A stretch of 34,741 bases of DNA from Bacteroidales bacterium UBA2800 (GTDB lineage: Bacteria; Bacteroidota; Bacteroidia; Bacteroidales; Paludibacteraceae): NCBI GenBank assembly GCA_002351925.1, contig DEHM01000017.1, forward strand, positions 45,959-80,699. The letters run 5' to 3'. A model generated the notes under the pieces. It had not been told where the DNA came from. It did not search any database and worked only from the letters and a program-made list of their open reading frames with translations. A program made the translations under genes and the position numbers. Position 1 is the first letter of the stretch. Every line of letters starts with the position of its first letter. This document shows, piece after piece, positions 16,531-24,342 of this stretch.

Positions 16531-17796
16531 ATGTCACATCGTTTTTACCAACATTGGCTACAAGTAAAAGAGTTTTGCGGAATTTTTGCGCGCGAGCTAC
16601 ACCGTATCTTTACCGATCCGGGCGTAATGATCATTGTCTTTCTGGGATCGCTCGCCTATCCCTTCCTATACAAAGCGATGTACTGGAATGAGCAAATCAC
16701 GAATATACCGGTAGCGGTCGTTGACCTGAGTCAATCGCCGGAGAGCCGGGATTTTATGTATCGCTGGGATGCGACACCGGATATCAGCCTGACGCACAAC
16801 TGCGTCTCGATGGTGGAAGCGGAACGTCTGCTGCGCGATCAGGAGGTACACGGTATCATCTATTTCCCGCGCGACTTTGCCCAACAACTGGCTGATCCGC
16901 TGGGCAAGGCCCATATATCGCTCTACTGCGACATGTCGTCGTTCCTCTACATGAAGGGCATCTATCTGAGCTGCAACATGGTGATGCTGGACAAGATGCG
17001 CAACATACAGATTGACCGCTACGAAAACATGGGTATGGACAAAGAATTTGCCTGGTCGTTGGTACAAGGAGCACCCTATACCGAAACCGCGCTCTATTCG
17101 CCCACCGGCGGTTACGGCTCGTTTCTCATTCCCGCCGTGCTGATTATGGTGCTTCACCAGACGCTGTTTTTCAGTATCTGCATGCTGATGGGTACGATAC
17201 GCGAAGAGAAGACAGAGGTCTATCGTATTCCGGGCAAACGTCGAGGCTACTCGGCCTTCCGAACCATCTTTGGTAGAGGTGGCGCGTACTTTATCATTTA
17301 CTACGCATTGGCCGCTATCCTGCTGGGTGTTTTCCCGCGCCTATTCGGCATTCCGCATATAGGCAACATACTGGATATCCTGCGCTTTAACGTGCCGTTT
17401 ATCCTGGCCGTGATTTTCTTCTCGCTGTGCGTAGGCTTCTTCTGCCACAACCGTGAATCGGGTATGGTACTGCTGGTGCCCACCACCTCGCTCATCTTCC
17501 TGTTCATAGCCGGTATCTCGTGGCCTAAAGAACTGATACCCGTAGGCTGGAAATACGTGTCGTACCTGATTCCCTACACCTGGGCATCTAACGGCTTTAT
17601 ACATATCAACTCTATGGGCGCTTCGCTCTATACCACACGCACCGAATATCTGGCGTTGTGGGGACTGGCGGCCGGGTATTTTGTGCTTGCCGTAGCGCTG
17701 TTTATGATTGCCGGCTACAGGGATGAGTTGCAGGAACGTCGCAAGGCAGCAGGTCTACAGCAGGAATTAGAAGCGAGCGCCGTAGTGGCTGAATAA
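16531..17796 (+). CDS. ABC-2 type permease, second of a pair
   Basis: Paralogous partner of the preceding gene, 421 residues. An N-terminal helix (about 30-50) precedes a periplasmic domain opening with NIPVAVVDLSQSPESRDFMYR, then a C-terminal bundle of membrane helices (about 200-400) with FIAGISWPKELIP in the position where ABC-2 proteins have a conserved re-entrant loop. It ends in a charged, coiled-coil-like cytoplasmic tail (DELQERRKAAGLQQELEA). Spacing to the first permease is 4 bp. No nucleotide-binding domain is present. It is the last gene of the sigma-54 operon; I see no convincing terminator between its stop and the tRNA promoter. Confidence 0.85.
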   Translation: MSHRFYQHWLQVKEFCGIFARELHRIFTDPGVMIIVFLGSLAYPFLYKAMYWNEQITNIPVAVVDLSQSPESRDFMYRWDATPDISLTHNCVSMVEAERLLRDQEVHGIIYFPRDFAQQLADPLGKAHISLYCDMSSFLYMKGIYLSCNMVMLDKMRNIQIDRYENMGMDKEFAWSLVQGAPYTETALYSPTGGYGSFLIPAVLIMVLHQTLFFSICMLMGTIREEKTEVYRIPGKRRGYSAFRTIFGRGGAYFIIYYALAAILLGVFPRLFGIPHIGNILDILRFNVPFILAVIFFSLCVGFFCHNRESGMVLLVPTTSLIFLFIAGISWPKELIPVGWKYVSYLIPYTWASNGFIHINSMGASLYTTRTEYLALWGLAAGYFVLAVALFMIAGYRDELQERRKAAGLQQELEASAVVAE

Positions 17797-17823
17797 GCAG
17801 GCGAGTAAGCGGAAAAAGTAGGC

Positions 17824-17880
17824 TTTTTTGCAAAAAAATGCGGAAATATTTGCGTATATGAAAAAAAAGCAGTACTTTTG
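17824..17880 (+). promoter_or_regulatory. Promoter of tRNA-Gln with upstream A/T palindrome
   Basis: TTTG (17849-17852), 20 bp with an A8 tract, and TACTTTTG (17873-17880). A perfect palindrome TTTTTTGCAAAAAA (17824-17837) lies 11 bp upstream of the -33 box, an UP-element-like position. Confidence 0.75.
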
Positions 17881-17902
17881 CACCCGCTTTTGAAAAAAGT
17901 GC

Positions 17903-17973
17903 TGTCCACTCGTATATCGGTATTACACCGGATTTTGGTTCCGAGAAGCGAGGTTCGACTCCTCGGTGGACAA
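17903..17973 (+). tRNA. tRNA-Gln (anticodon UUG)
   Basis: A 71-nt cloverleaf folded by eye. The acceptor stem TGTCCAC/GTGGACA is perfect. The D arm is GTA/TAC with a GG-containing loop. The anticodon stem CCGGA/TCCGA (outer pair C-A mismatched) encloses the loop TTTTGGT, putting anticodon TTG at 17935-17937. The variable region is 4 nt, and the T arm is CGAGG-TTCGACT-CCTCG. The discriminator is A and no CCA is encoded, as is common in this phylum. It has its own strong promoter and is probably cotranscribed with rplY downstream. Confidence 0.88.
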
Positions 17974-17980
17974 CAAAGGG

Positions 17981-18014
17981 AAGCCTACCCCAAGCCCCTC
18001 CCTAAAAGGAGGGG
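17981..18014 (+). repeat. KPTPAPSLKGGE hairpin element, copy a (intergenic)
   Basis: Starts AAGCCTACCCC and ends in the stem CCCCTCC (17995-18001), loop CTAAAA, GGAGGGG (18008-18014), a perfect 7-bp stem. It begins 7 bp after the 3' end of tRNA-Gln. In the frame used by the coding copies it would read KPTPSPSLKGGV. Immediately after it, GGAGGGG precedes an ATG at 18021 that opens only a 13-codon reading frame. Confidence 0.85.
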
Positions 18015-18081
18015 TGAATTATGAAAAGAGGCACGTGTGATGGAATACACGGTATTAAGTAACACAAACAAATTTAAGAAA

Positions 18082-18639
18082 ATGAAAGAATTCGCATTGG
18101 TAGGTACTCCGCGTAGCGAGTACGGCAAGAAGGCCGCTAAGGCTTTCCGCGCAGAGGAATTGATTCCTTGCAACATTTACGGTTGTGGCCTGAGCCTGAC
18201 CTTCACAGTAGCAGCAGCTGACGTTCGTAAGTTGATCTACAGCCCGGACACTCAGATTGTTGACCTGACAGTTGGTGACACCAAGACCAAAGCAGTCGTA
18301 AAAGAGTTGCAGTTCCACCCGATTGACGGTAAGACGCTGCATATCGACTTCCTCGCAGTAGATGAGAAGAAGCCGGTAGTAGTTGAGATTCCGGTTCAGT
18401 TGAACGGTCTTGCTGAAGGTGTTAAAGCCGGTGGTAAACTTGTTCAGAACATGCGCAAACTGAAAGTTCAAGGTATCTACACCGCATTCCCCGATCGTAT
18501 CAACATCGACGTTACCGAGCTTGGCTTGGCTAAGAAGATCGCCGTTGCTGACGTGAAGGTAGAAGGCTTGAAGTTCGTTAACCCGGCTGACGCTTGCGTC
18601 GCTGAGGTGAAGGCAACACGCCAGAGCAAACAAGCTTAA
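18082..18639 (+). CDS. rplY: 50S ribosomal protein L25 (Ctc/TL5 form)
   Basis: 5S-rRNA-binding protein of the large subunit. It has an N-terminal L25 domain (about 1-90: FALVGTPRSEYGKKAAKAFRAEELIPCNIYG, conserved in outline, then FHPIDGKTLHIDFL at about 80-95) and a C-terminal TL5 beta domain (about 96-180). At 185 residues this is the long two-domain form typical of Bacteroidota. I placed the start at the ATG at 18082 (MKEFALVG) because homologues begin within a few residues of this motif; the in-frame GTG at 18037 would add 15 unrelated residues. No separate promoter is visible after the tRNA, so it is probably on the tRNA transcript. A good terminator follows. Confidence 0.93.
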   Translation: MKEFALVGTPRSEYGKKAAKAFRAEELIPCNIYGCGLSLTFTVAAADVRKLIYSPDTQIVDLTVGDTKTKAVVKELQFHPIDGKTLHIDFLAVDEKKPVVVEIPVQLNGLAEGVKAGGKLVQNMRKLKVQGIYTAFPDRINIDVTELGLAKKIAVADVKVEGLKFVNPADACVAEVKATRQSKQA

Positions 18640-18643
18640 TGAT

Positions 18644-18675
18644 AAGGGCGGGCGTTAAGCTCGCCCTTAATTTTT
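18644..18675 (+). terminator. Rho-independent terminator after rplY
   Basis: AAGGGCGGGC (18644-18653) pairs with GCTCGCCCTT (18659-18668; one G-U) around a GTTAA loop, followed by AATTTTT. Confidence 0.85.
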
Positions 18676-18684
18676 AAAAGAAGT

Positions 18685-19251
18685 ATGGCAAAATTTCTCA
18701 TAGTTGGACTTGGCAATATCGGCGACGAGTACGCAGGTACACGGCACAACATCGGTTTTATGATGATCGATGCTTTTGCTGCGTCGAAAGATGTGAAGTG
18801 GGAGGACAAGCGATACGGGTTCGTGGCCAAATGTAGGGTAAAGAATGCCGAGCTGGTGTTGCTCAAGCCTTCGACGTACATGAACCTGAGCGGTAACGCC
18901 GTGCGATATTGGTTGGCGCAGGAGAAGATTCCCGTGGAGAACATGCTCGTGCTGGTGGATGATCTGAACCTCCCCTTCGGAACCATCCGTATCCGCAAGC
19001 AAGGCTCGAACGGCGGGCACAACGGACTCGGCCATATTCAATCGGTACTCGGCACGGAGAACTACGCGCGCGTGCGCTTTGGTATAGGGAACGAGTACAC
19101 GCGCGGGACACAGATCAACTTCGTGCTGGGCGAATGGACCGACGAAGAGAAGAAGCAGATTGACGAGCGGCTGAAAGTGACGACGGAGATTATCCCGAGC
19201 TTCTGCCTGCAGGGTATTGACCGCACCATGAACCAGTTTAATGGGAAATAG
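18685..19251 (+). CDS. pth: Peptidyl-tRNA hydrolase
   Basis: Releases peptidyl groups from tRNAs that drop off stalled ribosomes. The bacterial Pth fold is complete at 188 residues: FLIVGLGNIGDEYAGTRHNIG carries the catalytic His21 (quoted in part), KPSTYMNLSG gives Asn67, VDDLNLPFG the catalytic Asp92/93 region, and GSNGGHNGLGHI the Asn113 region. The ATG at 18685 is preceded by AAAAGAAGT. The S4-domain gene begins 10 bp after its stop codon, and the chain continues through to nth, so the translation and repair genes 18685-20733 form a tight cluster. Confidence 0.95.
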   Translation: MAKFLIVGLGNIGDEYAGTRHNIGFMMIDAFAASKDVKWEDKRYGFVAKCRVKNAELVLLKPSTYMNLSGNAVRYWLAQEKIPVENMLVLVDDLNLPFGTIRIRKQGSNGGHNGLGHIQSVLGTENYARVRFGIGNEYTRGTQINFVLGEWTDEEKKQIDERLKVTTEIIPSFCLQGIDRTMNQFNGK

Positions 19252-19261
19252 GTTACAGGTT

Positions 19262-19675
19262 ATGGCCGAAGTACGCGTAGATAAATACCTCTGGGCGATG
19301 CGGATCTATAAGACGCGAAGCATTGCTGCGGACGCTTGTAAGAACGGGCGGATAGCGATGAATGGCGTGCAGCTCAAGCCCAGCCGGACATTTAAGGTGG
19401 GTGACACGTTCACCGTACGCAAAGGGCCGATTACGTACACCTACCGCGTACTGCAACTGACAGAGAACCGTTTGGGGGCGAAGCTTGTGCCCGAGTACCT
19501 GCGCGACTGCACAACACCCGAACAACTGGAACTGCTGGAACTGGCACGTCTGGCCGGTAATGGCGGTAGAGACAGAGGTATGGGGCGCCCGACGAAGAAA
19601 GACCGTCGCGATATAGAGGTGTTCATGTCCGACAACTATCTGGACGAAATTGATTTTGACGACGATGAGGAGTAA
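19262..19675 (+). CDS. S4-domain RNA-binding protein (Hsp15 type)
   Basis: Small RNA-binding protein, 137 residues. The S4 fold is clear in the N-terminal half: VRVDKYLWAMRIYKTRS, IAADACKNGRIAMNGVQLKPS, then VGDTFTVRKG. Family members of the Hsp15/HslR type bind free 50S subunits carrying nascent chains. The C-terminus is charged (GRPTKKDRRDIEVFM, then an Asp/Glu-rich end). The ATG at 19262 is preferred over the in-frame ATG at 19241, which would overlap pth and add seven residues before the conserved start. Its last codons overlap the next gene. Placement beside pth fits a ribosome-rescue role. Confidence 0.87.
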   Translation: MAEVRVDKYLWAMRIYKTRSIAADACKNGRIAMNGVQLKPSRTFKVGDTFTVRKGPITYTYRVLQLTENRLGAKLVPEYLRDCTTPEQLELLELARLAGNGGRDRGMGRPTKKDRRDIEVFMSDNYLDEIDFDDDEE

Positions 19676-20123
19676 GAAAGACAACATAGCCGAGTACATC
19701 CTGTATCTCTGGCAGATGGAGGACTACCTGCGTGCCTTCCCGCAGCACGCCGATGCGACGCCGGAACTGCACGAACTGAACGAGATGCTTCACCGCGAAG
19801 GTATCGTGGAGTCGGGGCATCTGCAGTTGGCGCAGAACGCCTTGTCGGAACTGGAAGAACTACACAGCCAACTGCTGGACGAGGAGGCGAGTTACCGCGC
19901 AGCCATCATACGTCTGCAGCCTTCGCTGGCGCTACTGAAAGCAAAAACGAATCGTCCTACGATGTCGGATATAGAAGCCAGTCTGGTGTTGCTCTATCAG
20001 ATTATGTTGCTCAAATTACAGAAGCGCGGGATAAGCACAGAGACAGCCGCCGTGCAAACGCAAGTCACCCAAGTCCTGCAATACCTCAGCCGCACTTACT
20101 ATGACAACAAAACAACGGTTTGA
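19665..20123 (+). CDS. DUF4924-type hypothetical protein
   Basis: A 152-residue, mostly helical cytoplasmic protein. The N-terminal KKDNIAEYILYLWQMEDYLRAF matches my memory of the DUF4924 family, which is largely confined to Bacteroidota and has no known function. I see no catalytic motif, membrane segment or signal peptide. The start at 19665 overlaps the S4 gene by 11 bp, and its end overlaps nth by 23 bp. This places it inside a translation/repair cluster, a context that suggests a housekeeping role without defining it. Family assignment is from memory only. Confidence 0.7.
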   Translation: MRSKKDNIAEYILYLWQMEDYLRAFPQHADATPELHELNEMLHREGIVESGHLQLAQNALSELEELHSQLLDEEASYRAAIIRLQPSLALLKAKTNRPTMSDIEASLVLLYQIMLLKLQKRGISTETAAVQTQVTQVLQYLSRTYYDNKTTV

Positions 20124-20733
20124 ACATATTCTTGCGTGGTTCGAAAAGAACATGCCGGTAGCGGAGAGCGAGCTCGTCTTTGCGAGCCCATACCAGTGCC
20201 TCGTCGCCGTGATGCTCTCGGCGCAATGCACGGACAAGCGGGTCAATATGGTGACGCCGGCATTGTTTGCCGCCTACCCCACTCCGGAAGCACTGGCCGC
20301 AGCCACGTCGGACGAGGTGTTTGAATACGTCAAGTCGGTCAGTTATCCGCGGAGTAAAGCAGAGCACTTGGTGCAGATGGCGCAACGGCTTGTGGAAGCG
20401 TACAACGGTCAGGTGCCCGATAACATCGACGACCTGCAGACGCTACAGGGCGTCGGAAGAAAGACGGCAAATGTGGTGTGTGCGGTCATCTGGAACCAGC
20501 CGACGATGGCTGTGGATACCCACATCTTCCGCGTGAGCGAGCGACTCGGACTGACGACAAACAGCAAGAACCCGCTGCAGACAGAGAAAGCGCTGGTGAA
20601 GTACATCCCCGCTGACATCATTCCCAAGGCACACCACTGGCTGTTGCTACACGGGCGCTATATATGCCAAGCACGCAAACCGCTATGCGAACAATGCGGC
20701 CTGCGTGCTTACTGCAGATTTGTTTCCAAATAA
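20101..20733 (+). CDS. nth: Endonuclease III (DNA glycosylase/AP lyase)
   Basis: Base-excision repair enzyme that removes oxidised pyrimidines and nicks AP sites. The helix-hairpin-helix LQGVGRKTANVV contains the catalytic Lys121, followed by the essential Asp139 in MAVDTHIFRVSERLGL. The C-terminal [4Fe-4S] loop is intact with spacing Cys189-X6-Cys196-X2-Cys199-X5-Cys205. 210 residues, normal length. The ATG at 20101 lies inside the end of the DUF4924-type gene, so translation is probably coupled. It is convergent with the PII-like gene; 52 bp separate the two stop codons, and that gap holds a copy of the 24-bp repeat rather than an obvious terminator. Confidence 0.95.
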   Translation: MTTKQRFEHILAWFEKNMPVAESELVFASPYQCLVAVMLSAQCTDKRVNMVTPALFAAYPTPEALAAATSDEVFEYVKSVSYPRSKAEHLVQMAQRLVEAYNGQVPDNIDDLQTLQGVGRKTANVVCAVIWNQPTMAVDTHIFRVSERLGLTTNSKNPLQTEKALVKYIPADIIPKAHHWLLLHGRYICQARKPLCEQCGLRAYCRFVSK

Positions 20734-20760
20734 ATTTTTCTTTATACCGTCGCTTCGATG

Positions 20761-20784
20761 TTCTTAGCCGCAAGGGCACGATTA
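20761..20784 (+). repeat. 24-bp dispersed repeat, copy B1
   Basis: TTCTTAGCCGCAAGGGCACG followed by ATTA. It lies between nth and the PII-like gene and is flanked by two near-identical 15-mers, GTCGCTTCGATGTTC (20749-20763) and GTAGTTTCGATGTTC (20793-20807), the second being the 3' coding end of the PII-like gene. Confidence 0.7.
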
Positions 20785-20785
20785 T

Positions 20786-21112
20786 CTACACAGTAGTTTC
20801 GATGTTCCAAACGAAGGCGCGGACACCCACCTCTTCGTTTCGCATGTCGAGTTTCTTGACGGACTCGAGGAGTGCGGGCAGTTGCTCGTTTTCGACAACG
20901 GTGATGACGCAGGAGTTCATCTCCGGCCAAGCGTGCGTACCACGGCGGGGTTCCCCGCCGTTGGTACCACGACCCTGTACTTGCTCAAAGAATGTAAAGC
21001 CTTTGATGCCCAGCACATCTAACATATATTCCACACGGCCTGTATTGGCCTGGTTGAAGACAATCATTACACATTTCTTAGCCTCAGGGGCACGATTAAC
21101 TTCGTTTTTCAT
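20786..21112 (-). CDS. PII-like small regulatory protein of the RND efflux operon
   Basis: A 108-residue protein with the ferredoxin-like PII core: CVMIVFNQANTGRVEYMLDVL, then a T-loop-like GRGTNGGEPRRGTHAWPEMNS, then VITVVENEQLPALLESVKKLD and a C-terminal strand VGVRAFVWNIETTV. Classical PII uridylylation or ADP-binding signatures are not obvious. The start overlaps the RND pump stop as ATGA (21109-21112), so it is translationally coupled as last gene of the efflux operon; a role in modulating the pump is inferred from that. The first residues (KNEVNRAPEAKK) are encoded across a copy of the 24-bp repeat, and another copy lies just past the stop. The T-loop codons form a strong inverted repeat near 20938-20970. 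Confidence 0.75.
   Translation of the reverse strand: MKNEVNRAPEAKKCVMIVFNQANTGRVEYMLDVLGIKGFTFFEQVQGRGTNGGEPRRGTHAWPEMNSCVITVVENEQLPALLESVKKLDMRNEEVGVRAFVWNIETTV
21075..21098 (+). repeat. 24-bp dispersed repeat, copy B2 (inside the PII-like coding start)
   Basis: TTCTTAGCCTCAGGGGCACG followed by ATTA; 22 of 24 bases match copy B1. Read on the minus strand in the gene frame it gives NRAPEAKK. Confidence 0.7.
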
Positions 21113-24100
21113 TGTTCGTCTCCTTTCTTTACTTTAAGATCCATAAAGATGAATTTCTTTCTGAGCGCTTCGAGTTTGTCGCGGTCGCCATGACGAGACA
21201 TGAATCCATAGAGGACCGGCACGATATAAAGGGTCAGGAAGGTAGAAACTGTCAATCCTCCGATAACAACTATACCGAGTGGTTGCCACATCTCGGCGCC
21301 TTCGCCGGCAGAAATAGCCATCGGAACCATACCCAATACGGTAGTGAAAGCGGTCATCAACACCGGACGGAGACGCGAACGACCGGACATCTGGATAGCC
21401 GTATTCAGTTCATACCCGCGCTCACGCATCAGGTTGATATAATCCACCAGCACGATACCGTTCTTCACCACGATACCTACCAGCAACACAACTCCCAGCG
21501 CACCCACCATATCCAGTGAACGACCAGTTATCCAAAGCGCAATGATAACACCGGAAAGGGCAAACGGCACAGAGAACATGATGATTGCCGGCATTCTAAG
21601 CGACTCGAACTGCGACGCCATCACGATATATACCAACAAGATAATCATCAATCCCAATAATACCAAATCATTGAATGTATCCTGCTGATCCTCATAGCTA
21701 CCTCCCAAATGGACGGAATAACCTACAGGCATATCCAGTTTCGGAAGCACGTTCGCCTCTACCTGTTTAGCCAGTTCGCCAAGAGAGGTGTTATAAGGCG
21801 TCACGCTAACCGTCACGATACGTTGACGTGCCTTACGTTCGATGGTAGGCGGAGCCCAGTATTCACCGATCTGTGCCACCTCCGAGAGTTTCACTTTCTT
21901 ACCCGTCGGTGTAGGTATAGTCAGGTCCATTATATCAGTTAGCGAGTTACGATCCTCCTCCTGCAAGCGAACTAAGATATCATACTCCGAGCCATCATCT
22001 TTCAGATAACCGCAAGACATACCGGTCACACGGTTTCTCAGATAAGTGGAGATAGTAGCGGAGGAAAGTCCCAGACGCGATGCTTTCTCTTTATCCACCG
22101 TGATCTTGATATCCGGACGGTCATCCTCGCGGCTGATCTTCACGTCACGTGCACCGGGCAATTGAGCCGAGAGCTGACGACATTGATCTGCCAACTTAGA
22201 AGTGACATCGAAATCATAACCGTATATCTCAACATCCACGGAGTTATTTCCCATACCTCCGAAACCGGATGTAGAACACTGATATTCAATAATCTCCGGA
22301 TAGCGAGCCATCTCCTGACGAAGCACCTCCGCTATTTCCCAAACGGATTGGTCACGTTGCCATTTCTTAGGCAGCCTGATCGTCATCTGGATCTTATTAT
22401 TCATCGTCGAGGCGAAGAGCGCCGCGATAGAAGCCTCGTCGTTGGAACCGGCAGAAGTATTAATCAACTCAATACACGGCACTAATGTCACAAAGCGGGT
22501 CTCCAACTTACGAGCGGTCTTCAGGGTCTCCTCGATACGCGTACCACGCTGCAACTTAACGGTAACGGTCAAACGTGCGTTATCCTGTTCCTGCATAAAG
22601 TCGGAACCGATCTTACCCATCATAACAGGCAGCATCGAGAAAACAAAGAGCGCAAGGAGGAAAATAACCGTCAAGGCCTTATGCTTCAGACACCATCCCA
22701 ACGAGCGGGCATAGAAATCATCCACTTTATCCAGCAGACGAACTATAGTACGATCGTACCAACTCTCTTTTCCGGCCTCATCTTCTACCAGATTACCATC
22801 CGCATCAACATGCACTTTCTTCGCTTTCAGCAGTTTAGAGCAGAGCATCGGGGTGAGGGAGATTGCCACCAAGGTAGAGGTACAGCACACGATCGTTACG
22901 ATCCATCCCAACTCATGGAACATGATTCCTGCCAAACCCGGTAACATCGTCATCGGCACGAATACGGCTACGAGCACCAAGGTCGTCGCAATAACGGACA
23001 CCCATACCTCGTTGGTAGCATAAATAGATGCCTCGTGCGGATCCTCACCACGCTCTACGTGACGCGTGATATTCTCCAACACCACGATTGCATCATCCAC
23101 CACCATACCAATCGCTATCGTCAGCGAACAAAGGGAGATGATATTGATGGACGAGTCGGCCAATCCCAGATAGATGAACGCCACGATCAGCGCAATAGGA
23201 ATAGTGATACCGATAATAATCGTAGCACGCCATTTGCCGAGGAAGAACAATACCACCAGCACGACGAAAAACAATGCGTACAGCACGGATTCCTCAAGCG
23301 AGTTGATGGAGTTCTGCACGTTCTCCGATGAGTCGTAGATCTTCTCTATCTTCACGTCAGAAGGCAGCTGTTTCTTGATTTTCGCCAACTCGTTACGGAT
23401 ATCTTTACATACCTGCACTGTATTAGCACCTGTCTGCTTGGAGATCACCAGACGCACCGACTCACGTCCATTCGCCTTCTCATCCAGCGTCAGATCCTTG
23501 ATCGTATCCTTTACGGTAGCGATATCACGGATGAAGACCTGCTGCCCCTGCGGAGTCATGGAAACCATCAGGTTCTCAATCTCCGAACTCTCTATATACT
23601 CCGAGCGAACCTGCATCTGATATTGTTCTTGCGGCATCTTGATCGTACCGGAGGTCAAGTTCAGGTTATTCGCCTGTACCACTTGTCCCACCTGCTCCAA
23701 CGTCAGACCGTAAGCATCCAGTTTCTGCTGGTCTATATTGACATAGACATAACGATCCGGTGCACCCGAAAGGGAGATATTACCGATACCGTCCACTTGG
23801 TTCAGCTGCGGAATCACCTCATCATTGAGAATCTTATCCAGACCCGGATAAGTCTCATCGGCCGTAATCGAATACTGGCAGACAGGCATTGCCGAAGTAG
23901 ATAGTTTGAAGATCACCGGTTTGGAACAATTATCCGGCAGGTTGTTAGCCGCCATATCGACGAACGAACGAACATCATTGGTCGCCTCATCCATGTTTGC
24001 CCCCCACTCCAACTGCAATGTTACCACAGAGATATTATCCTTACTCTGCGATGTAATATGTTTGAGGTGATCCACTGAAGTCAAGGCATTCTCCATGATC

Positions 24101-24294
24101 TTTGTCACGTTAGTCTCTATCTCAGAAGCCGACGCTCCCGGATAGGTCGTCATCACCGTGACATACGGAGGGTCCATCTCCGGGAATTGGTCAATCGGCA
24201 GTTTGATAAAACTGTAGATACCGATAATAATCACTGCAATAAAAATCAGGGCAGTAGTTACCGGTTTTTCGATTGCTGATTTATAAATTGACAT
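21109..24294 (-). CDS. RND-family multidrug efflux transporter (AcrB/HAE1 type)
   Basis: Proton-driven inner-membrane pump, 1061 residues. First helix at about 10-30 (TTALIFIAVIIIGIYSFIKLP), then a large porter domain opening with FPEMDPPYVTVMTTYPGAS. Helix 4 carries the paired aspartates of the proton relay (IAIGMVVDDAIVVLENI), and the second half repeats the fold, ending with the helix group around ILLVYIVMASQFESLRMP and VLLVGIVVKNGIVLVDYIN. It is full length and intact. It is transcribed after its adaptor, across a 123-bp spacer rich in tandem repeats, and overlaps the PII-like gene by 4 bp. The substrate range cannot be read from sequence; the context TetR-TolC-adaptor-RND is that of inducible drug, detergent or bile-salt efflux. 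Confidence 0.95.
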   Translation of the reverse strand: MSIYKSAIEKPVTTALIFIAVIIIGIYSFIKLPIDQFPEMDPPYVTVMTTYPGASASEIETNVTKIMENALTSVDHLKHITSQSKDNISVVTLQLEWGANMDEATNDVRSFVDMAANNLPDNCSKPVIFKLSTSAMPVCQYSITADETYPGLDKILNDEVIPQLNQVDGIGNISLSGAPDRYVYVNIDQQKLDAYGLTLEQVGQVVQANNLNLTSGTIKMPQEQYQMQVRSEYIESSEIENLMVSMTPQGQQVFIRDIATVKDTIKDLTLDEKANGRESVRLVISKQTGANTVQVCKDIRNELAKIKKQLPSDVKIEKIYDSSENVQNSINSLEESVLYALFFVVLVVLFFLGKWRATIIIGITIPIALIVAFIYLGLADSSINIISLCSLTIAIGMVVDDAIVVLENITRHVERGEDPHEASIYATNEVWVSVIATTLVLVAVFVPMTMLPGLAGIMFHELGWIVTIVCCTSTLVAISLTPMLCSKLLKAKKVHVDADGNLVEDEAGKESWYDRTIVRLLDKVDDFYARSLGWCLKHKALTVIFLLALFVFSMLPVMMGKIGSDFMQEQDNARLTVTVKLQRGTRIEETLKTARKLETRFVTLVPCIELINTSAGSNDEASIAALFASTMNNKIQMTIRLPKKWQRDQSVWEIAEVLRQEMARYPEIIEYQCSTSGFGGMGNNSVDVEIYGYDFDVTSKLADQCRQLSAQLPGARDVKISREDDRPDIKITVDKEKASRLGLSSATISTYLRNRVTGMSCGYLKDDGSEYDILVRLQEEDRNSLTDIMDLTIPTPTGKKVKLSEVAQIGEYWAPPTIERKARQRIVTVSVTPYNTSLGELAKQVEANVLPKLDMPVGYSVHLGGSYEDQQDTFNDLVLLGLMIILLVYIVMASQFESLRMPAIIMFSVPFALSGVIIALWITGRSLDMVGALGVVLLVGIVVKNGIVLVDYINLMRERGYELNTAIQMSGRSRLRPVLMTAFTTVLGMVPMAISAGEGAEMWQPLGIVVIGGLTVSTFLTLYIVPVLYGFMSRHGDRDKLEALRKKFIFMDLKVKKGDEQ

Positions 24295-24300
24295 AAATGT

Positions 24301-24342
24301 ATTTACGATTTAGTCATTTACGATTTGGTCATTTATTTGTTC
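24301..24342. repeat. 15-bp tandem repeat in the adaptor-RND spacer
   Basis: ATTTACGATTTAGTC, ATTTACGATTTGGTC and a shorter ATTTATTTGTTC stand head to tail. The same 123-bp spacer also holds an inverted repeat TGGCTAAATAGCCA (24362-24375) and a doubled TGGTACA (24389-24404). Confidence 0.75.

Noticed and set aside
18037..18081. N-terminal extension of L25 from GTG 18037
   Set aside because: The extra residues are not seen in L25 families as I know them, and MKEFALVG at 18082 is the natural start.
20761..21098. PII-like gene as a cassette mobilised between direct repeats B1 and B2
   Set aside because: The gene is coupled to the RND operon by an ATGA overlap and the repeats are only 24 bp; insertion of repeats at gene ends explains the layout better than cassette movement.
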